Of a stretch of DNA of 64,000 nt, positions 1-8,865 are shown piece by piece (within the stretch, counting starts at the first letter, position 1; every line of letters starts with the position of its first letter). The notes beneath the pieces are model-generated. The model was not told the origin of the DNA, did no database searches, and was given only the letters and a program-made list of their open reading frames with translations. The stretch is from DASQHL01 sp963843685 (GTDB lineage: Bacteria; Chloroflexota; Dehalococcoidia; DSTF01; JACRBR01). The translations under genes were made by a program, and so were the position numbers. The stretch is from contig CAWJLO010000012.1 in NCBI GenBank assembly GCA_963843685.1, forward strand, positions 14,514 through 78,513, read 5' to 3'.

Positions 1-1
1 A

Positions 2-880
2 GGCGCAGCGGCCTTCGCCACGCCCGAGGCCGCCCGGACATTCGACGATGACCTCGATGAAGTCCGACGCATGGGCATCTACGTCGTCAGCGACGACGAG
101 GCAGCGCACCTGGCAGACGTCGAGCGGGTAGAGTTGCAGGATCTCGATCTCGCAGCGATCCGCGCGGCGCTCGCGGCGTTCACCGTCCCTCCCATCTTCG
201 ACGGATTGGCACTCGCCTGCCTGGATCACGGCGCGGCACCGCCCGGTTATTCCGATCGGTTGTTTCGCTTCGACCATCTTCGACGGATTGTGGCGGAGCG
301 GAACGATTTGACGACATTCGCCCTGCTTCCCGATGAGCTTCCCGACTATCTAACGCGCGCTCGTACGATGGTTGAAACCGCGCGACGGCAGAACGGCGAT
401 ACGCCGACGGTTTTCCTCGACACCGGTCCCGCGGCCGCGCTGGGTGCCCTCCAGGATCCACGAGTGGGAGACGCGGCGTGCCAACTCATCCTGAACCTCG
501 GGAACATGCACGCGCTCGCATTTCACCTTCGCGGGACACAGGTGATCAGCCTCTATGAACACCACACGGGCGAAATGACGCGCGAACAGATCGAGGATTT
601 CACCGAGCGCCTTATGGATCGCAGGCTGACGCAAGACGAGGTGTTCAACACCAAGGGCCATGGAGTCTTCTACGCACCGGGACAGGATGGCGGGGCGGAG
701 GCCATGCTCGTAGCGGTGACGGGCCCCCAGCGCGGCCGACTGCGCACGAGCAGGCTCAAGCCCTACTTCGCGGCGCCGTACGGAGACATGATGCTCAGCG
801 GGTGCTTCGGTCTTCTGCGCGCGTTCGCCGAGAAGTACCCGGTGCACAAGGACGAGATCAGTGCGGCGCTCGCCCGCTGA
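2..880 (+). CDS. DUF1786 family protein, 5' truncated by window edge
   Basis: The reading frame is open from base 2, so the gene begins outside the window; the first internal ATG is at 71 but codons upstream are in frame without a stop. The visible part is about 292 residues. The stretch FLDTGPAAALGALQDP, then LILNLGNMHALAFHLRG and LYEHHTGEM, resembles the DUF1786 family, which older annotation calls putative pyruvate formate-lyase activating enzyme but which has no radical SAM cysteine motif here. The glycine-rich pattern suggests an actin/ASKHA-like nucleotide-binding fold; that is inference. The stop is 3 bases from the convergent end of the next gene. True function unknown. Confidence 0.6.
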   Translation, partial: GAAAFATPEAARTFDDDLDEVRRMGIYVVSDDEAAHLADVERVELQDLDLAAIRAALAAFTVPPIFDGLALACLDHGAAPPGYSDRLFRFDHLRRIVAERNDLTTFALLPDELPDYLTRARTMVETARRQNGDTPTVFLDTGPAAALGALQDPRVGDAACQLILNLGNMHALAFHLRGTQVISLYEHHTGEMTREQIEDFTERLMDRRLTQDEVFNTKGHGVFYAPGQDGGAEAMLVAVTGPQRGRLRTSRLKPYFAAPYGDMMLSGCFGLLRAFAEKYPVHKDEISAALAR

Positions 881-883
881 TGA

Positions 884-2350
884 TCACGACGGGCGAGGCG
901 TAACGGATAGCACGTCGTTGAGAGCCGCTTGCGTATGGCGAAGGTGCCGGCCGAGCGCCGACGCCGCGCGATCAACGCTCGGAAAGAGCGCGAGACGTGC
1001 GTCGGTTATGCGCCGGCGTCCGCCCTCCACAGCGCGCCACTTCGTTTCGTCTGGCGAGTCCGCGGGACCGAGGACGAATGCCATCGGCTTCGTTGCCACC
1101 TCCCCGATGGCGGCAAAACGATCCGCCAGGTGCGCCATGCGTTCGACAGCATCGGGCCGACCCAGCACCCAGTCCTCGCCCACGTTGGCGATGAGAGCGT
1201 CGAACTGCACGCTCGCCGACATCGCCTCAAGGATTCGCGCCCCGGATAGGCCGCTTCCGGCAAGGATCGACTGGTCGACGGGGTTGTCAACCCACTCCGC
1301 CAGTTGAGGCGCCTTTTCGCGAAGCATCGCGCGAATCCCGGCGGGGAGGCGCGGCACATCGAGCCCGGCCTCCTCACAGACGTCGGCGGACTGCACGGCT
1401 CGGCCGCCGCCCCCACCGACGACGCCCACGTTCGGCCGCCCCTCGTGCGCGATCTGCGCCGGCCGAAAGAACGCGAACGCCACCAGCATATCCAGGAGTT
1501 CGTCGAACGTGGCCACCTCCAGGGCGCCTGCCTGGCGGAGCATCCCGCTCCACACGCGACCTCGCCCGGCGAGCGCGGCGGTGTGGGATGCGGCCGTTCG
1601 GGAGCCAGCAATGGTGCGCCCTCCCTTGAGCACGACCACGGGCTTCTTCGAAGCGCATCGCCGGAGCGCCGCCAGTAGACGCGGGCCGTCCGCCGTACCC
1701 TCGATATATGCGCCAACGACCCGGGTATCTGCATCGTCGGCCAGCACGTCGAGGAAGTCCGCCTCCGTGAGATCGAGCGCGTTGCCGTAGCTCACGACCT
1801 TGCTGAATCGAAGGCCACGGGCGCTGCCATGGAGCATCAATTCGACAGAGTTGTTGCCGCTCTGCGAAATGAACGCCACGTCTCCGGGTCGGGTAGGTAG
1901 GTCCGGACGGAAAGACAAGCCGGATCTAGAATCGAACAGACCCATCCCGTTCGGTCCGATGAGGCGCAGGCCGGCCTCCCTCGCCCTGCGCTTCACCTCG
2001 CGCTCAAGGGCGGCCGCCTCCGGATCGCCCGTCTCGCTGAACCGACCCGTGAAGAGGTGGAGGGCGCTCGCGGACTTGGCTTGGCAATCCGCGATCAGCT
2101 CGAGCACAGCATCGGCCGGGATGCATGAGATCACGTAATCCACATCTTTTGGCACGGCGGAAAGAGATGGATACGCCTTCAGCCCCAGAATCTCCGGCGT
2201 TCGCGGATTGATGGGATAGATCGGCCCCTTGAAGCCTGCGGCGACGAGAGCCTTTACATAGTCGTGCCCCGGGCTGTCGATGTTAGACGACGCGCCGACA
2301 ACCGCGATGCTGTTGGGACGAAAGAGACTCTCGGGAACGGTGCTGCTCAT
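884..2350 (-). CDS. ADP-forming acyl-CoA synthetase, alpha-subunit type (CoA-binding plus ligase domains)
   Basis: A 488-residue protein with an N-terminal Rossmann CoA-binding domain (IAVVGASSNIDSPGHDY near residue 15, then IYPINPRTPEILGLKAYPSL) followed by two succinyl-CoA-ligase-like domains (LIGPNGMGLF, FISQSGNNSVELMLHG). SHTAALAG carries the histidine that is phosphorylated in acetate-CoA ligase (ADP-forming) alpha subunits. Such enzymes interconvert acyl-CoA, ADP and phosphate with acid, ATP and CoA. The ATP-grasp (beta) half is missing: the protein ends after the alpha portion and neither neighbour encodes a beta subunit, so a partner must be elsewhere or the protein is a stand-alone variant. 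Substrate cannot be read from sequence. It is convergent with the DUF1786 gene. Confidence 0.8.
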   Translation of the reverse strand: MSSTVPESLFRPNSIAVVGASSNIDSPGHDYVKALVAAGFKGPIYPINPRTPEILGLKAYPSLSAVPKDVDYVISCIPADAVLELIADCQAKSASALHLFTGRFSETGDPEAAALEREVKRRAREAGLRLIGPNGMGLFDSRSGLSFRPDLPTRPGDVAFISQSGNNSVELMLHGSARGLRFSKVVSYGNALDLTEADFLDVLADDADTRVVGAYIEGTADGPRLLAALRRCASKKPVVVLKGGRTIAGSRTAASHTAALAGRGRVWSGMLRQAGALEVATFDELLDMLVAFAFFRPAQIAHEGRPNVGVVGGGGGRAVQSADVCEEAGLDVPRLPAGIRAMLREKAPQLAEWVDNPVDQSILAGSGLSGARILEAMSASVQFDALIANVGEDWVLGRPDAVERMAHLADRFAAIGEVATKPMAFVLGPADSPDETKWRAVEGGRRRITDARLALFPSVDRAASALGRHLRHTQAALNDVLSVTPRPS

Positions 2351-2629
2351 ACGGTGCTGAGTCTACGAGAGGAGGACGTCGGAAAGAAACGCCCGCAGGC
2401 TAAGGGTTAGCCCTGACTGCATTCTTGAGGCAGCGGTGCCATGAAGATTGCCCCCAAGGGCACTTGGAGCCTGAGTCCATCGAGACTGAGGGGTGCGCGC
2501 ACCTAAATCTCGCCGGGTGGCTGCCGACAAGAGATACGAGAGCCCAGCGAACGTCCGGGTTGCTGGGCGTGGGCACTCATCGGGACGCGCCCCGTGACTC
2601 GGGCGAGACGGAACGGAGGCCGGAAACGC

Positions 2630-3358
2630 ATGGTGGCGACAGATCAGTCGGATGTCGAAGGCGGCCGTCGCGTCGTATCGACGGGCAGTTCGGAGATCGA
2701 CAAGAAGCTTGGCGGAGGCATCCCGGAGGGCTCCCTCATACTCATCGAAGGTTCTTCAAATGCGGGCAAGAGCGTCGTCACGCAACAGCTCACGCACGGC
2801 GCGCTGAATAGCGGCTTCAAGTGCGTGATGTACACCACCGAGAACACCGCTCGAAGCCTGTTCCGCCAGATGTCGAGCTTGAGTCTGGACGTCACGGACT
2901 TCTACTTGTTGGGAGCCTTCAACGTATACCCGGTCCCAGCCGCCATGACGCCGGACGCAGCGAATAACGCCTTCCAAAAGCTGCTGACACATCTAGGTCA
3001 GCTCCGCGGTCGATTCGACGTGGTGTTCATCGACTCGATGACTTCGTTCGTATCGCAAGTACCCGAAAGCCAGACACTCTCGTTTCTGACGGCCGTGAAG
3101 GAGTACGTCGACCAGAACATGACCATCTTCTTCACACTCCACTCCCACGCGTTCGAGGAGGCGATGTTCATGCGGATCAGGTCCCTCTGCGACGCCCACC
3201 TCAAGCTGAGGACGGAGGAGATGCGCGACCAACTCATGAAGGTACTCGAGGTCGCGAAGGTCCGGGGTGCTGAGAAGACTACCGGCAACATCGTCAGCTT
3301 CGACGTCGAACCCGGCTTGGGTATGCGCATCATCCCCGTGTCGAGCGCGAAAGCGTAA
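2630..3358 (+). CDS. arlH: ArlH/FlaH-like RecA-superfamily ATPase (archaellum motor accessory)
   Basis: A 242-residue single RecA/KaiC-like domain. Walker A is GSSNAGKS (about residues 41-48), Walker B is VVFIDS (about 131-136), preceded by the family-typical STGSSEIDKKLGGGIPEG. The C-terminus, FDVEPGLGMRIIPVSSAKA, matches the characteristic end of archaeal FlaH/ArlH, which sits on the ArlI hexamer at the cytoplasmic base of the archaellum. ATG 2630 has GGAGG at 2615-2619; an upstream in-frame GTG at 2594 lacks this. The ArlI-like gene starts 6 bases after the stop, the same order as in archaea. A circadian KaiC is unlikely because there is one domain only and the gene partner is ArlI. Assignment to an actual archaellum is inference, since no archaellin or ArlJ is in the window. 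Confidence 0.85.
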   Translation: MVATDQSDVEGGRRVVSTGSSEIDKKLGGGIPEGSLILIEGSSNAGKSVVTQQLTHGALNSGFKCVMYTTENTARSLFRQMSSLSLDVTDFYLLGAFNVYPVPAAMTPDAANNAFQKLLTHLGQLRGRFDVVFIDSMTSFVSQVPESQTLSFLTAVKEYVDQNMTIFFTLHSHAFEEAMFMRIRSLCDAHLKLRTEEMRDQLMKVLEVAKVRGAEKTTGNIVSFDVEPGLGMRIIPVSSAKA

Positions 3359-3364
3359 CGAGGA

Positions 3365-5131
3365 ATGCCCCAGCGGCTGCCGTTCGACGTCCCGGATCAG
3401 ATCGACGATCACCGCAGCGGTGGCGCCGCTCAGTGCCCGATCCACAACTTGCTCGCGCCCGAGCTGCGCGACGAGGCGGAACGCGCGCCGCATCTTATGG
3501 CGTATCTGCATAAGGTGCCGTTCGCAGAATTCGGCGTCCCGGAGTTCTATCCAGAGGTCAACCGGAAGATGGGCGATCTGAAGGACCCGAACTTGATCTA
3601 TCCGGTTGGCGCGAACAGCTTCATTCACATCTTCCCGGACTCCGCGGAGGCGCGCAGCTTCTACATCGCAATCGAGCCGGGCACGGACACCATTACGGAT
3701 CTTATCGAGCAGATCGAGTTCCGCCTCCTCGACTTCGTGGAGATTCTCGCCGAGGCGACGAGCGCTGAGGAGAAGACCGAGGTTCTGCTGAAGGCGATTG
3801 ACGACTCGTGCGAGATCACGGACCGGACGGCGCAGCCTGTCGCCGCGGCAGCGACGAAGAAGGGTGAGGGTGGCTTCATCAAGCTGCCATTCGGGGGCTC
3901 GAAGTCCGGCGGCAAGGGCGGCAGGCTCAAGGTCACGGAGGCGGAATTCCAGAGCCTGAAATACATGGTGATCCGCGACAAGATCGGCATGGGTCCGCTC
4001 GAGCCTCTGGTGAGCGACTCCTGGATCGAAGACATTAGCTGCAGCGGAATTGGTCCGGTCTATATCGAGCACAAGGTGTTCGGCGCGCTCAAGAGCAGCA
4101 TCAACTTCGACACGCACGAGGAGCTGGACGACTTCGTGCTGAAGCTCGCCGAGAAGATGAAGAAACCGGTGACGTTCCGGAACCCGATCGTCGACGCAAC
4201 GTTGCCTGACGGCTCGCGTATCAACATCGTGTACGGCGGCGACGTCTCCAAGAACGGATCGAACTTTACGATCAGAAAATTCATGGGGATCCCGCTGAGC
4301 ATCGTGGACATCTGCAACTCGGGGGCGCTGACCTGGCAGATGGCGGGGTATATGTCGCTGATCGTAGAAGAGGGGATGAACTTCTTCGTCTCAGGTGAGA
4401 CCGCCTCGGGGAAGACGACGTTAATGAACGCGCTCATGACGTTCATCCGCCCAGACGCGAAAATCGTCAGCATCGAGGACACACCGGAAGTCCAGGTACC
4501 ACACCCCAACTGGACGCGCGAGGTCGTCCGCGGCTCGATGAGCCAAGGGGGAGGTAGCGTCGACATGTTCAGCCTGCTCAAGGCAGCGCTGCGGCAGCGG
4601 CCCAACGAGATCATCATCGGTGAGATCCGCGGCGAGGAGGGGAACATCGCCTTCCAAGCGATGATGACCGGTCACGCCGTCTGCGCGACGTTCCACGCCG
4701 CCACCGTCGAGAAGCTGATTCAGCGTGTAACCGGAGCGCCGATCAGCGTGCCACGCACCTACGTGGAGAACCTGAACGTCGTGGTTATCTGTAGTGCGGT
4801 CCGCTTGCCCACCGGCAAGATAGGGCGCCGCATCCTCAGTATCTCGGAGATCATCGGATACGATCCAACCACCGGCTCGTTCTCGTTCGTGGAAGTGTTT
4901 CGATGGGACCCGGTGCGCGACGAGTTCGAGTTCGTGGGCCTCAACAACAGCTACCTGATGGAGCAGCGCATAGCGCCATCGCGTGGGCTCTCCGAGAAGA
5001 AGCGCCGGTTGATCTATAAGGAGATCGATCGCCGGGGAGCCCTGCTCCAGAAGCTGGCCGAGTCGGGCGTGACCAACTTCTACGAACTCTTCAAGCTACT
5101 TTCAAAGGCCCAGAAGCAGGGTTTGTTCTAG
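3365..5131 (+). CDS. arlI: ArlI/FlaI-like secretion-superfamily ATPase (archaellum/archaeal pilus motor)
   Basis: A 588-residue archaeal-type GspE-superfamily ATPase. The N-terminal region (about 1-150) resembles the archaeal FlaI N-domain; a low-complexity Gly/Lys linker follows (about 165-190). Catalytic core: NFTIRKF (about 300-306), Walker A GETASGKTT (344-352), acidic box IEDTPE (370-375), Walker B IIIGEIRGEEG (416-426) and His box HAVCATFHA (437-445). The C-terminus ends KAQKQGLF. Length is close to archaeal ArlI and longer than a VirB11 or Tad CpaF protein. It would hydrolyse ATP as a hexamer to drive filament assembly or rotation together with ArlH and the membrane protein ArlJ. The gene follows arlH by 6 bases. 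ArlJ, ArlK and filament subunits are not found in this window; the next gene is a small acidic protein. Confidence 0.88.
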   Translation: MPQRLPFDVPDQIDDHRSGGAAQCPIHNLLAPELRDEAERAPHLMAYLHKVPFAEFGVPEFYPEVNRKMGDLKDPNLIYPVGANSFIHIFPDSAEARSFYIAIEPGTDTITDLIEQIEFRLLDFVEILAEATSAEEKTEVLLKAIDDSCEITDRTAQPVAAAATKKGEGGFIKLPFGGSKSGGKGGRLKVTEAEFQSLKYMVIRDKIGMGPLEPLVSDSWIEDISCSGIGPVYIEHKVFGALKSSINFDTHEELDDFVLKLAEKMKKPVTFRNPIVDATLPDGSRINIVYGGDVSKNGSNFTIRKFMGIPLSIVDICNSGALTWQMAGYMSLIVEEGMNFFVSGETASGKTTLMNALMTFIRPDAKIVSIEDTPEVQVPHPNWTREVVRGSMSQGGGSVDMFSLLKAALRQRPNEIIIGEIRGEEGNIAFQAMMTGHAVCATFHAATVEKLIQRVTGAPISVPRTYVENLNVVVICSAVRLPTGKIGRRILSISEIIGYDPTTGSFSFVEVFRWDPVRDEFEFVGLNNSYLMEQRIAPSRGLSEKKRRLIYKEIDRRGALLQKLAESGVTNFYELFKLLSKAQKQGLF

Positions 5132-5278
5132 GTAGCGACGGCGGCTGGGCCGCTGGATCGCCGCGTCTCCTTTTCAATCCTCCTCATCTCTATCCCCTAA
5201 GGGTTTCCCCGAGGCCGGCCGATACTTCTGTGACGAACCGCGATCCCAGTTGTGTTGCGGACGAGCAGGAGTTGTTCG

Positions 5279-5629
5279 ATGGCGTTCGGGAAAAAGGGTA
5301 CTGACCAGGCGAGCCCGGCAGCCGTCACGCCGCCGGAGGCGCAGGATGCCGAGGAGGAACTGTCCGGTGCCATGTTCGCCGACGAGGCATCCGAGGAGGG
5401 AGCCGACGCGGTCACGGCTGGCCCAGCGGCCGAGACGGCTGACGCTCCGGCCGACCCACTGAGCAACGATCTCCTCAACATGTTCCAGACGACGCAGGTT
5501 GAGCAGGACGATCTGTCCGTCGTCCTGGATCTGGCAGGCGACGTCGATCTCGATGACTTGCTCGAGGATCTCCACACGGTCGCCGCAGCACTGGGCTGCA
5601 ACGTCGGCGAAGAGGCCTACGCCGCCTGA
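5279..5629 (+). CDS. Small acidic protein downstream of arlHI, unknown function
   Basis: A 116-residue protein that I do not recognise. ATG 5279 is chosen because AGGAG lies at 5266-5270; an in-frame TTG at 5252 is less likely. The first third is Ala/Glu/Pro-rich and looks disordered; the last 50 residues (DPLSNDLLNMFQTTQVEQDD onward) are predicted by eye to form an acidic helical segment with a regular Leu/Val/Asp pattern (LAGDVDLDDLLEDLHTVAAALG). There is no signal peptide or membrane segment, so it should be cytoplasmic. It lies 147 bases after arlI on the same strand, so it may be part of the same transcription unit and could be an adaptor for the ATPase pair. Coding status rests on codon bias and the ribosome site. 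Confidence 0.6.
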   Translation: MAFGKKGTDQASPAAVTPPEAQDAEEELSGAMFADEASEEGADAVTAGPAAETADAPADPLSNDLLNMFQTTQVEQDDLSVVLDLAGDVDLDDLLEDLHTVAAALGCNVGEEAYAA

Positions 5630-5666
5630 GTAGCTGCCAGCTGGCCAAGCTTCCATTGTGCTAGAC

Positions 5667-5685
5667 GTTTAGTCTTCCGCTAAAC
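5667..5685. promoter_or_regulatory. Perfect inverted repeat upstream of the DUF35/thiolase genes (possible operator)
   Basis: GTTTAG (5667-5672), 7-base spacer, CTAAAC (5680-5685). This lies 28 bases before the DUF35 start and is AT-richer than its surroundings. Palindromes of this size in front of lipid or CoA-metabolism genes are often bound by TetR-type repressors; no such regulator gene is in the window, so the role is inferred only. Confidence 0.35.
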
Positions 5686-5712
5686 AATCGGCGTTGGCAT
5701 ACTTCCGCCGCG

Positions 5713-6129
5713 ATGCCAAAGCGGCCACTTCCTCAAGCGACGCCGGAAACCGCCGAGTACTGGGCCGGAGCGAAACGCGGTGAGCTGCGCATCCAACGCT
5801 GCAAGCGTTGCCAGAAGGCTTACTTCTTCCCCCGGCCGTTTTGCCCGATATGCTCGTCGCGGGACGTGGAGTGGTTCACCGCCAGCGGGCGGGGGCGCTT
5901 GTACTCATACGTCATCGTCTACCGCGGCGCGCCCGGATTCCAGGACGCGGCACCTTACGTAATCGCTGTGGTCGAGCTGGAGGAGGGCCCGCGCATGATG
6001 ACGAACATCATCGGCGTGGAGCCCATCCCGGCGCACCTGCCACTCGACCTCCCAGTCGAGGTGACGTGGGAGAAGGAGAGCGACGAGATCACGCTGCCCC
6101 TCTTCCGCCCGGCGGGAGGTGCGCCCTGA
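5713..6129 (+). CDS. DUF35 zinc-ribbon/OB-fold acyl-CoA-associated protein
   Basis: A 138-residue protein with the two-part DUF35 architecture. The N-terminal rubredoxin-like zinc ribbon uses CKRC and CPIC (about residues 37-53), and a C-terminal OB fold follows (GRGRLYSYVIVYRGAPGF, then PYVIAVVELEEGPRM). DUF35 proteins form complexes with thiolase-like enzymes; in archaea one bridges acetoacetyl-CoA thiolase and HMG-CoA synthase and channels the intermediate. The thiolase-like gene begins 8 bases after this stop, so the two are almost certainly co-expressed partners. Length is typical for the family. Confidence 0.9.
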   Translation: MPKRPLPQATPETAEYWAGAKRGELRIQRCKRCQKAYFFPRPFCPICSSRDVEWFTASGRGRLYSYVIVYRGAPGFQDAAPYVIAVVELEEGPRMMTNIIGVEPIPAHLPLDLPVEVTWEKESDEITLPLFRPAGGAP

Positions 6130-6137
6130 GCCTCCGT

Positions 6138-7274
6138 ATGAAGGCGGCCATTGTCGGAGCTGCCGAGACTGACGTCGTCGGCGTCCAGCCGGACAAGTCG
6201 GCGCTGCAACTGCACGCGGAGGCGGCATTTAACGCACTCGCCGACGCCGGACTGACCAAAGATGACGTCGATGCGGTTCTGTGCGCCGGCCAGTCGCCCG
6301 TAGCCGTGGCCGAATACCTTGGGATCGTGCCGACGTACATCGACGGAACCGGGGTCGGCGGATGTTCGTTCATGATTCACGTCCGGCACGCGGCGGCGGC
6401 GATCGCGGCCGGCCTGTGTAAGACGGCCCTGATCACGCACGGCGAGAGCGGGCGCTCGCGCGTTGGCATGGGCGGCTGGGGGCGATCCCCGCAGATGCTG
6501 AGCGCGCAGTTCGAAGAGCCGTTCGGCGTCGCCGGCCCGCCGACGCGGTTCACGATCCCGATCCTGCGGCATATGCACGAGTACGGCACCACGCACGAAC
6601 AGCTGGCCTCTGTGGCCGTTGCGACGAGGAAATGGGCAGAGAAGAACCCGCGCGCGATGATGCGCGATCCGATCACGATCGACGACGTGCTCAATTCGAG
6701 GATGATCGCGTACCCCGTCCATCTGTTGGAGTGCTGCCTGGTGACGGATGGGGGCGGGGCGCTCGTCGTTGTGTCCGAGGAGCGCGCCAAGGACTTCCCG
6801 AAGAAGCCGGTGTACGTGCTGGGCACCGGGGAGTCGTCGGAGCATTCGATGATCAGTCAGATGCACGACTTCACGGAGTCGCGCGCGTTCAAGGTGTCGG
6901 GGGAGCTGGCATTCGCCGAGGCGGGCATCACACGCGGTGACATCGACCACGCGATGTTCTACGACGCATTTGCGCACACGCCGATGTTCGCGCTCGAGGC
7001 GCTGGGGTTCGTCGGCAAGGGCGAAAGCGGGCCCTTCTTCGAGGCGATGCACACGGCGCCAGGCGGCGATTTCCCACTGAACACGAACGGCGGCGGCCTC
7101 AGCTATACGCACACCGGCATGTATGGCATGTTCGCCATCCAGGAGTCCGTTCGGCAACTCCGCGGGGAAGCGGCCGCACAGGTGGCCAACGTGCGCACGA
7201 GCATCGCCCACGGGGTGGGCGGCATGTTCCACGCCGCGGGCACGCTGATCCTGACCAACGACGAGCGAGCTTGA
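6138..7274 (+). CDS. Thiolase-family protein (acetyl-CoA acetyltransferase/SCP-x type)
   Basis: A 378-residue thiolase-fold protein starting MKAAIVGAAETD at ATG 6138, close behind the DUF35 gene. Family features include the N-terminal AIVGAAETDVVG, the GGCSFMIHVRHAAAAI segment at the usual nucleophile region, and the C-terminal NTNGGGLSYTHTGMYGM and AHGVGGMF segments. This subgroup of lipid-transfer/thiolase proteins pairs with DUF35 and acts in acyl-CoA chain shortening or condensation; substrate unknown. The Cys in VGGCSF is a plausible nucleophile, while the second catalytic Cys of classical thiolases is not evident near the C-terminus, so a classical degradative thiolase is less likely. 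Confidence 0.82.
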   Translation: MKAAIVGAAETDVVGVQPDKSALQLHAEAAFNALADAGLTKDDVDAVLCAGQSPVAVAEYLGIVPTYIDGTGVGGCSFMIHVRHAAAAIAAGLCKTALITHGESGRSRVGMGGWGRSPQMLSAQFEEPFGVAGPPTRFTIPILRHMHEYGTTHEQLASVAVATRKWAEKNPRAMMRDPITIDDVLNSRMIAYPVHLLECCLVTDGGGALVVVSEERAKDFPKKPVYVLGTGESSEHSMISQMHDFTESRAFKVSGELAFAEAGITRGDIDHAMFYDAFAHTPMFALEALGFVGKGESGPFFEAMHTAPGGDFPLNTNGGGLSYTHTGMYGMFAIQESVRQLRGEAAAQVANVRTSIAHGVGGMFHAAGTLILTNDERA

Positions 7275-7324
7275 CCGACGCTCTGTAACGGCGGGCCTCC
7301 AACCGATACCCTAGACCCAATCAA

Positions 7325-8840
7325 ATGATGCGGCTCACTTCCCGGTGCCTGTTGTCGCTGGTGGCCATGACCCTCGTCGTGTCCGCGGTGGTACCGGTGC
7401 GAGCGCAAGACGCGCCGACTCTCACGATCGGCCAGCTTGACGCGTCGGCGTACCCGAAGATTCGCGCGTTCGCCACAGTGCTCGACCAAAACGGCGTGCC
7501 CGTGACCGGGCTGACGGCTAGCGACTTCCAGGCGTTCGACGGCGACACCGAGCTGAACATTTCGCAAGCGCAGGGCGTGCAGGACGCGAGCCTTCCTTTG
7601 GGCGTCGTCGTCGCCATGGACGTCTCTGGGAGCATGGCGGGCGACCCACTGAGCGAAGCCAAGCAGGCTGCCGCGGCGTTCGTGCGGCAGCTAGGGGCGA
7701 GCGACCAGGCGACGTTGATCGTATTCAACGACTCGGTCTCGACGGCGATCCCCTTCACGAACGACCCTGTGATTCTCACCAACGGCTTCGCGAACTTGCA
7801 GGCCGGCGGCGGTACGGCGCTGTACGAGGCGGTGCAGGCCAGCGCATTCGCGGCGCACACAACGACGTTGCCACGGCGGGCCGTGGTGCTGCTGACCGAC
7901 GGCCAAAACGAGACGCAGCAGTCGGCGATAACGGGCGACGAGGCGCTCACCGCCGCTAAAGCCGCGGGCGTGCCGATGTTCACCGTCGGATTCGGGGACC
8001 AGCCGGACACGCAGTATCTGCAGTCGCTGTCGGGCGCCACGGGGGGCGCGTACATGCCTGCGACGGCCGCCAACGTTGGCGCAGTGTACGACCAGATCGC
8101 GGCGCTGTTGCGGAACCAGTACGTGATCGACGTAGAGGCGCAGGCACCGGCCGACGGGAGCTCGGCGCAACTGCGGTTGGTCGCGAACGTGGGCGACACC
8201 GAGGTGCAGACGAATGTGGCGTACGAGCGCGGCGCCGCGCCACCGACGGCCACGCCGGTACCCTCGCCGACGCCGTTCCCGACGCCGGTCCCAATCTCCC
8301 CGAATTCGGGCGGCGGGGGCACCTCTACCCCGCTCATCGTGTTCGGCGTGATCGTGGCTGTGCTGCTGGTGGGCGGCGGTGGGTTCGCTGGCTCCCGATG
8401 GCTGGCGCAGCGACGGGTGCTGCGGCACCAGACGGCGGTGATCGCGGCGAACCCGATGCAGGCGGCGGCGCAGCCGCTGCCGAGGCAAGAAGGGGCGCTC
8501 TCCGAACGTGGCGCGGTCGTGGAAGAGGGATCCGGCCGGTTGGTGGAGCGAAGGCCGGAGGGGGACCGCGTCCACCAGCTAGGCGCGGGGCCGGTGGTCA
8601 TCGGGTCGTCACGGCAGGTGTGCACGATCATCTTGCCGAGCCAGCATGGATGTGGCGCCGGAGCACGCCCGCATCTGGCTGCGCGACGGGGGGTATCTGC
8701 TGCACCACGCGGGCGGGTTCCGGCGGCGGACGCTGGTGAACGGGCGGGAGTCCGAGTGGGTGCGGCTGGAGCACGGCGACGAGCTGCAGATCGGGCAGCA
8801 CCGGTTCGTGTTCGAGGACCCGGAGGCGGAGGGGGTTTGA
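7325..8840 (+). CDS. Membrane-anchored VWA-FHA protein upstream of the Tad locus (one frameshift)
   Basis: A signal peptide (about 1-28, ending VPVRAQ) is followed by a beta-rich segment, a von Willebrand factor A domain with MIDAS residues DVSGS (about 99-103), GGGTALYE and LLTDGQN, a Pro/Thr linker, one membrane helix (about 337-363) and a cytoplasmic tail. The tail enters an FHA domain (PVVIGSSRQVCTIILPS) that continues one frame later as MDVAPEHARIWLRDGG to DELQIGQHRFVFE. Removing one C near 8642 restores the frame (…LPSSMDVAPEH…). FHA domains bind phosphothreonine, so the protein could couple an extracytoplasmic VWA domain to Ser/Thr-kinase signalling. It lies directly before the pilus genes, where VWA and FHA proteins are common. 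It ends at TGA 8838-8840 in the shifted frame. Confidence 0.8.
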
Positions 8841-8865
8841 TTGTTTCCGGGGCGTAAGGCGCTGA

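Noticed and set aside
2630..3358. KaiC circadian-clock protein
   Set aside because: Only one RecA domain, the C-terminus is ArlH-like, and it is coupled to an ArlI gene; no kaiA or kaiB nearby.
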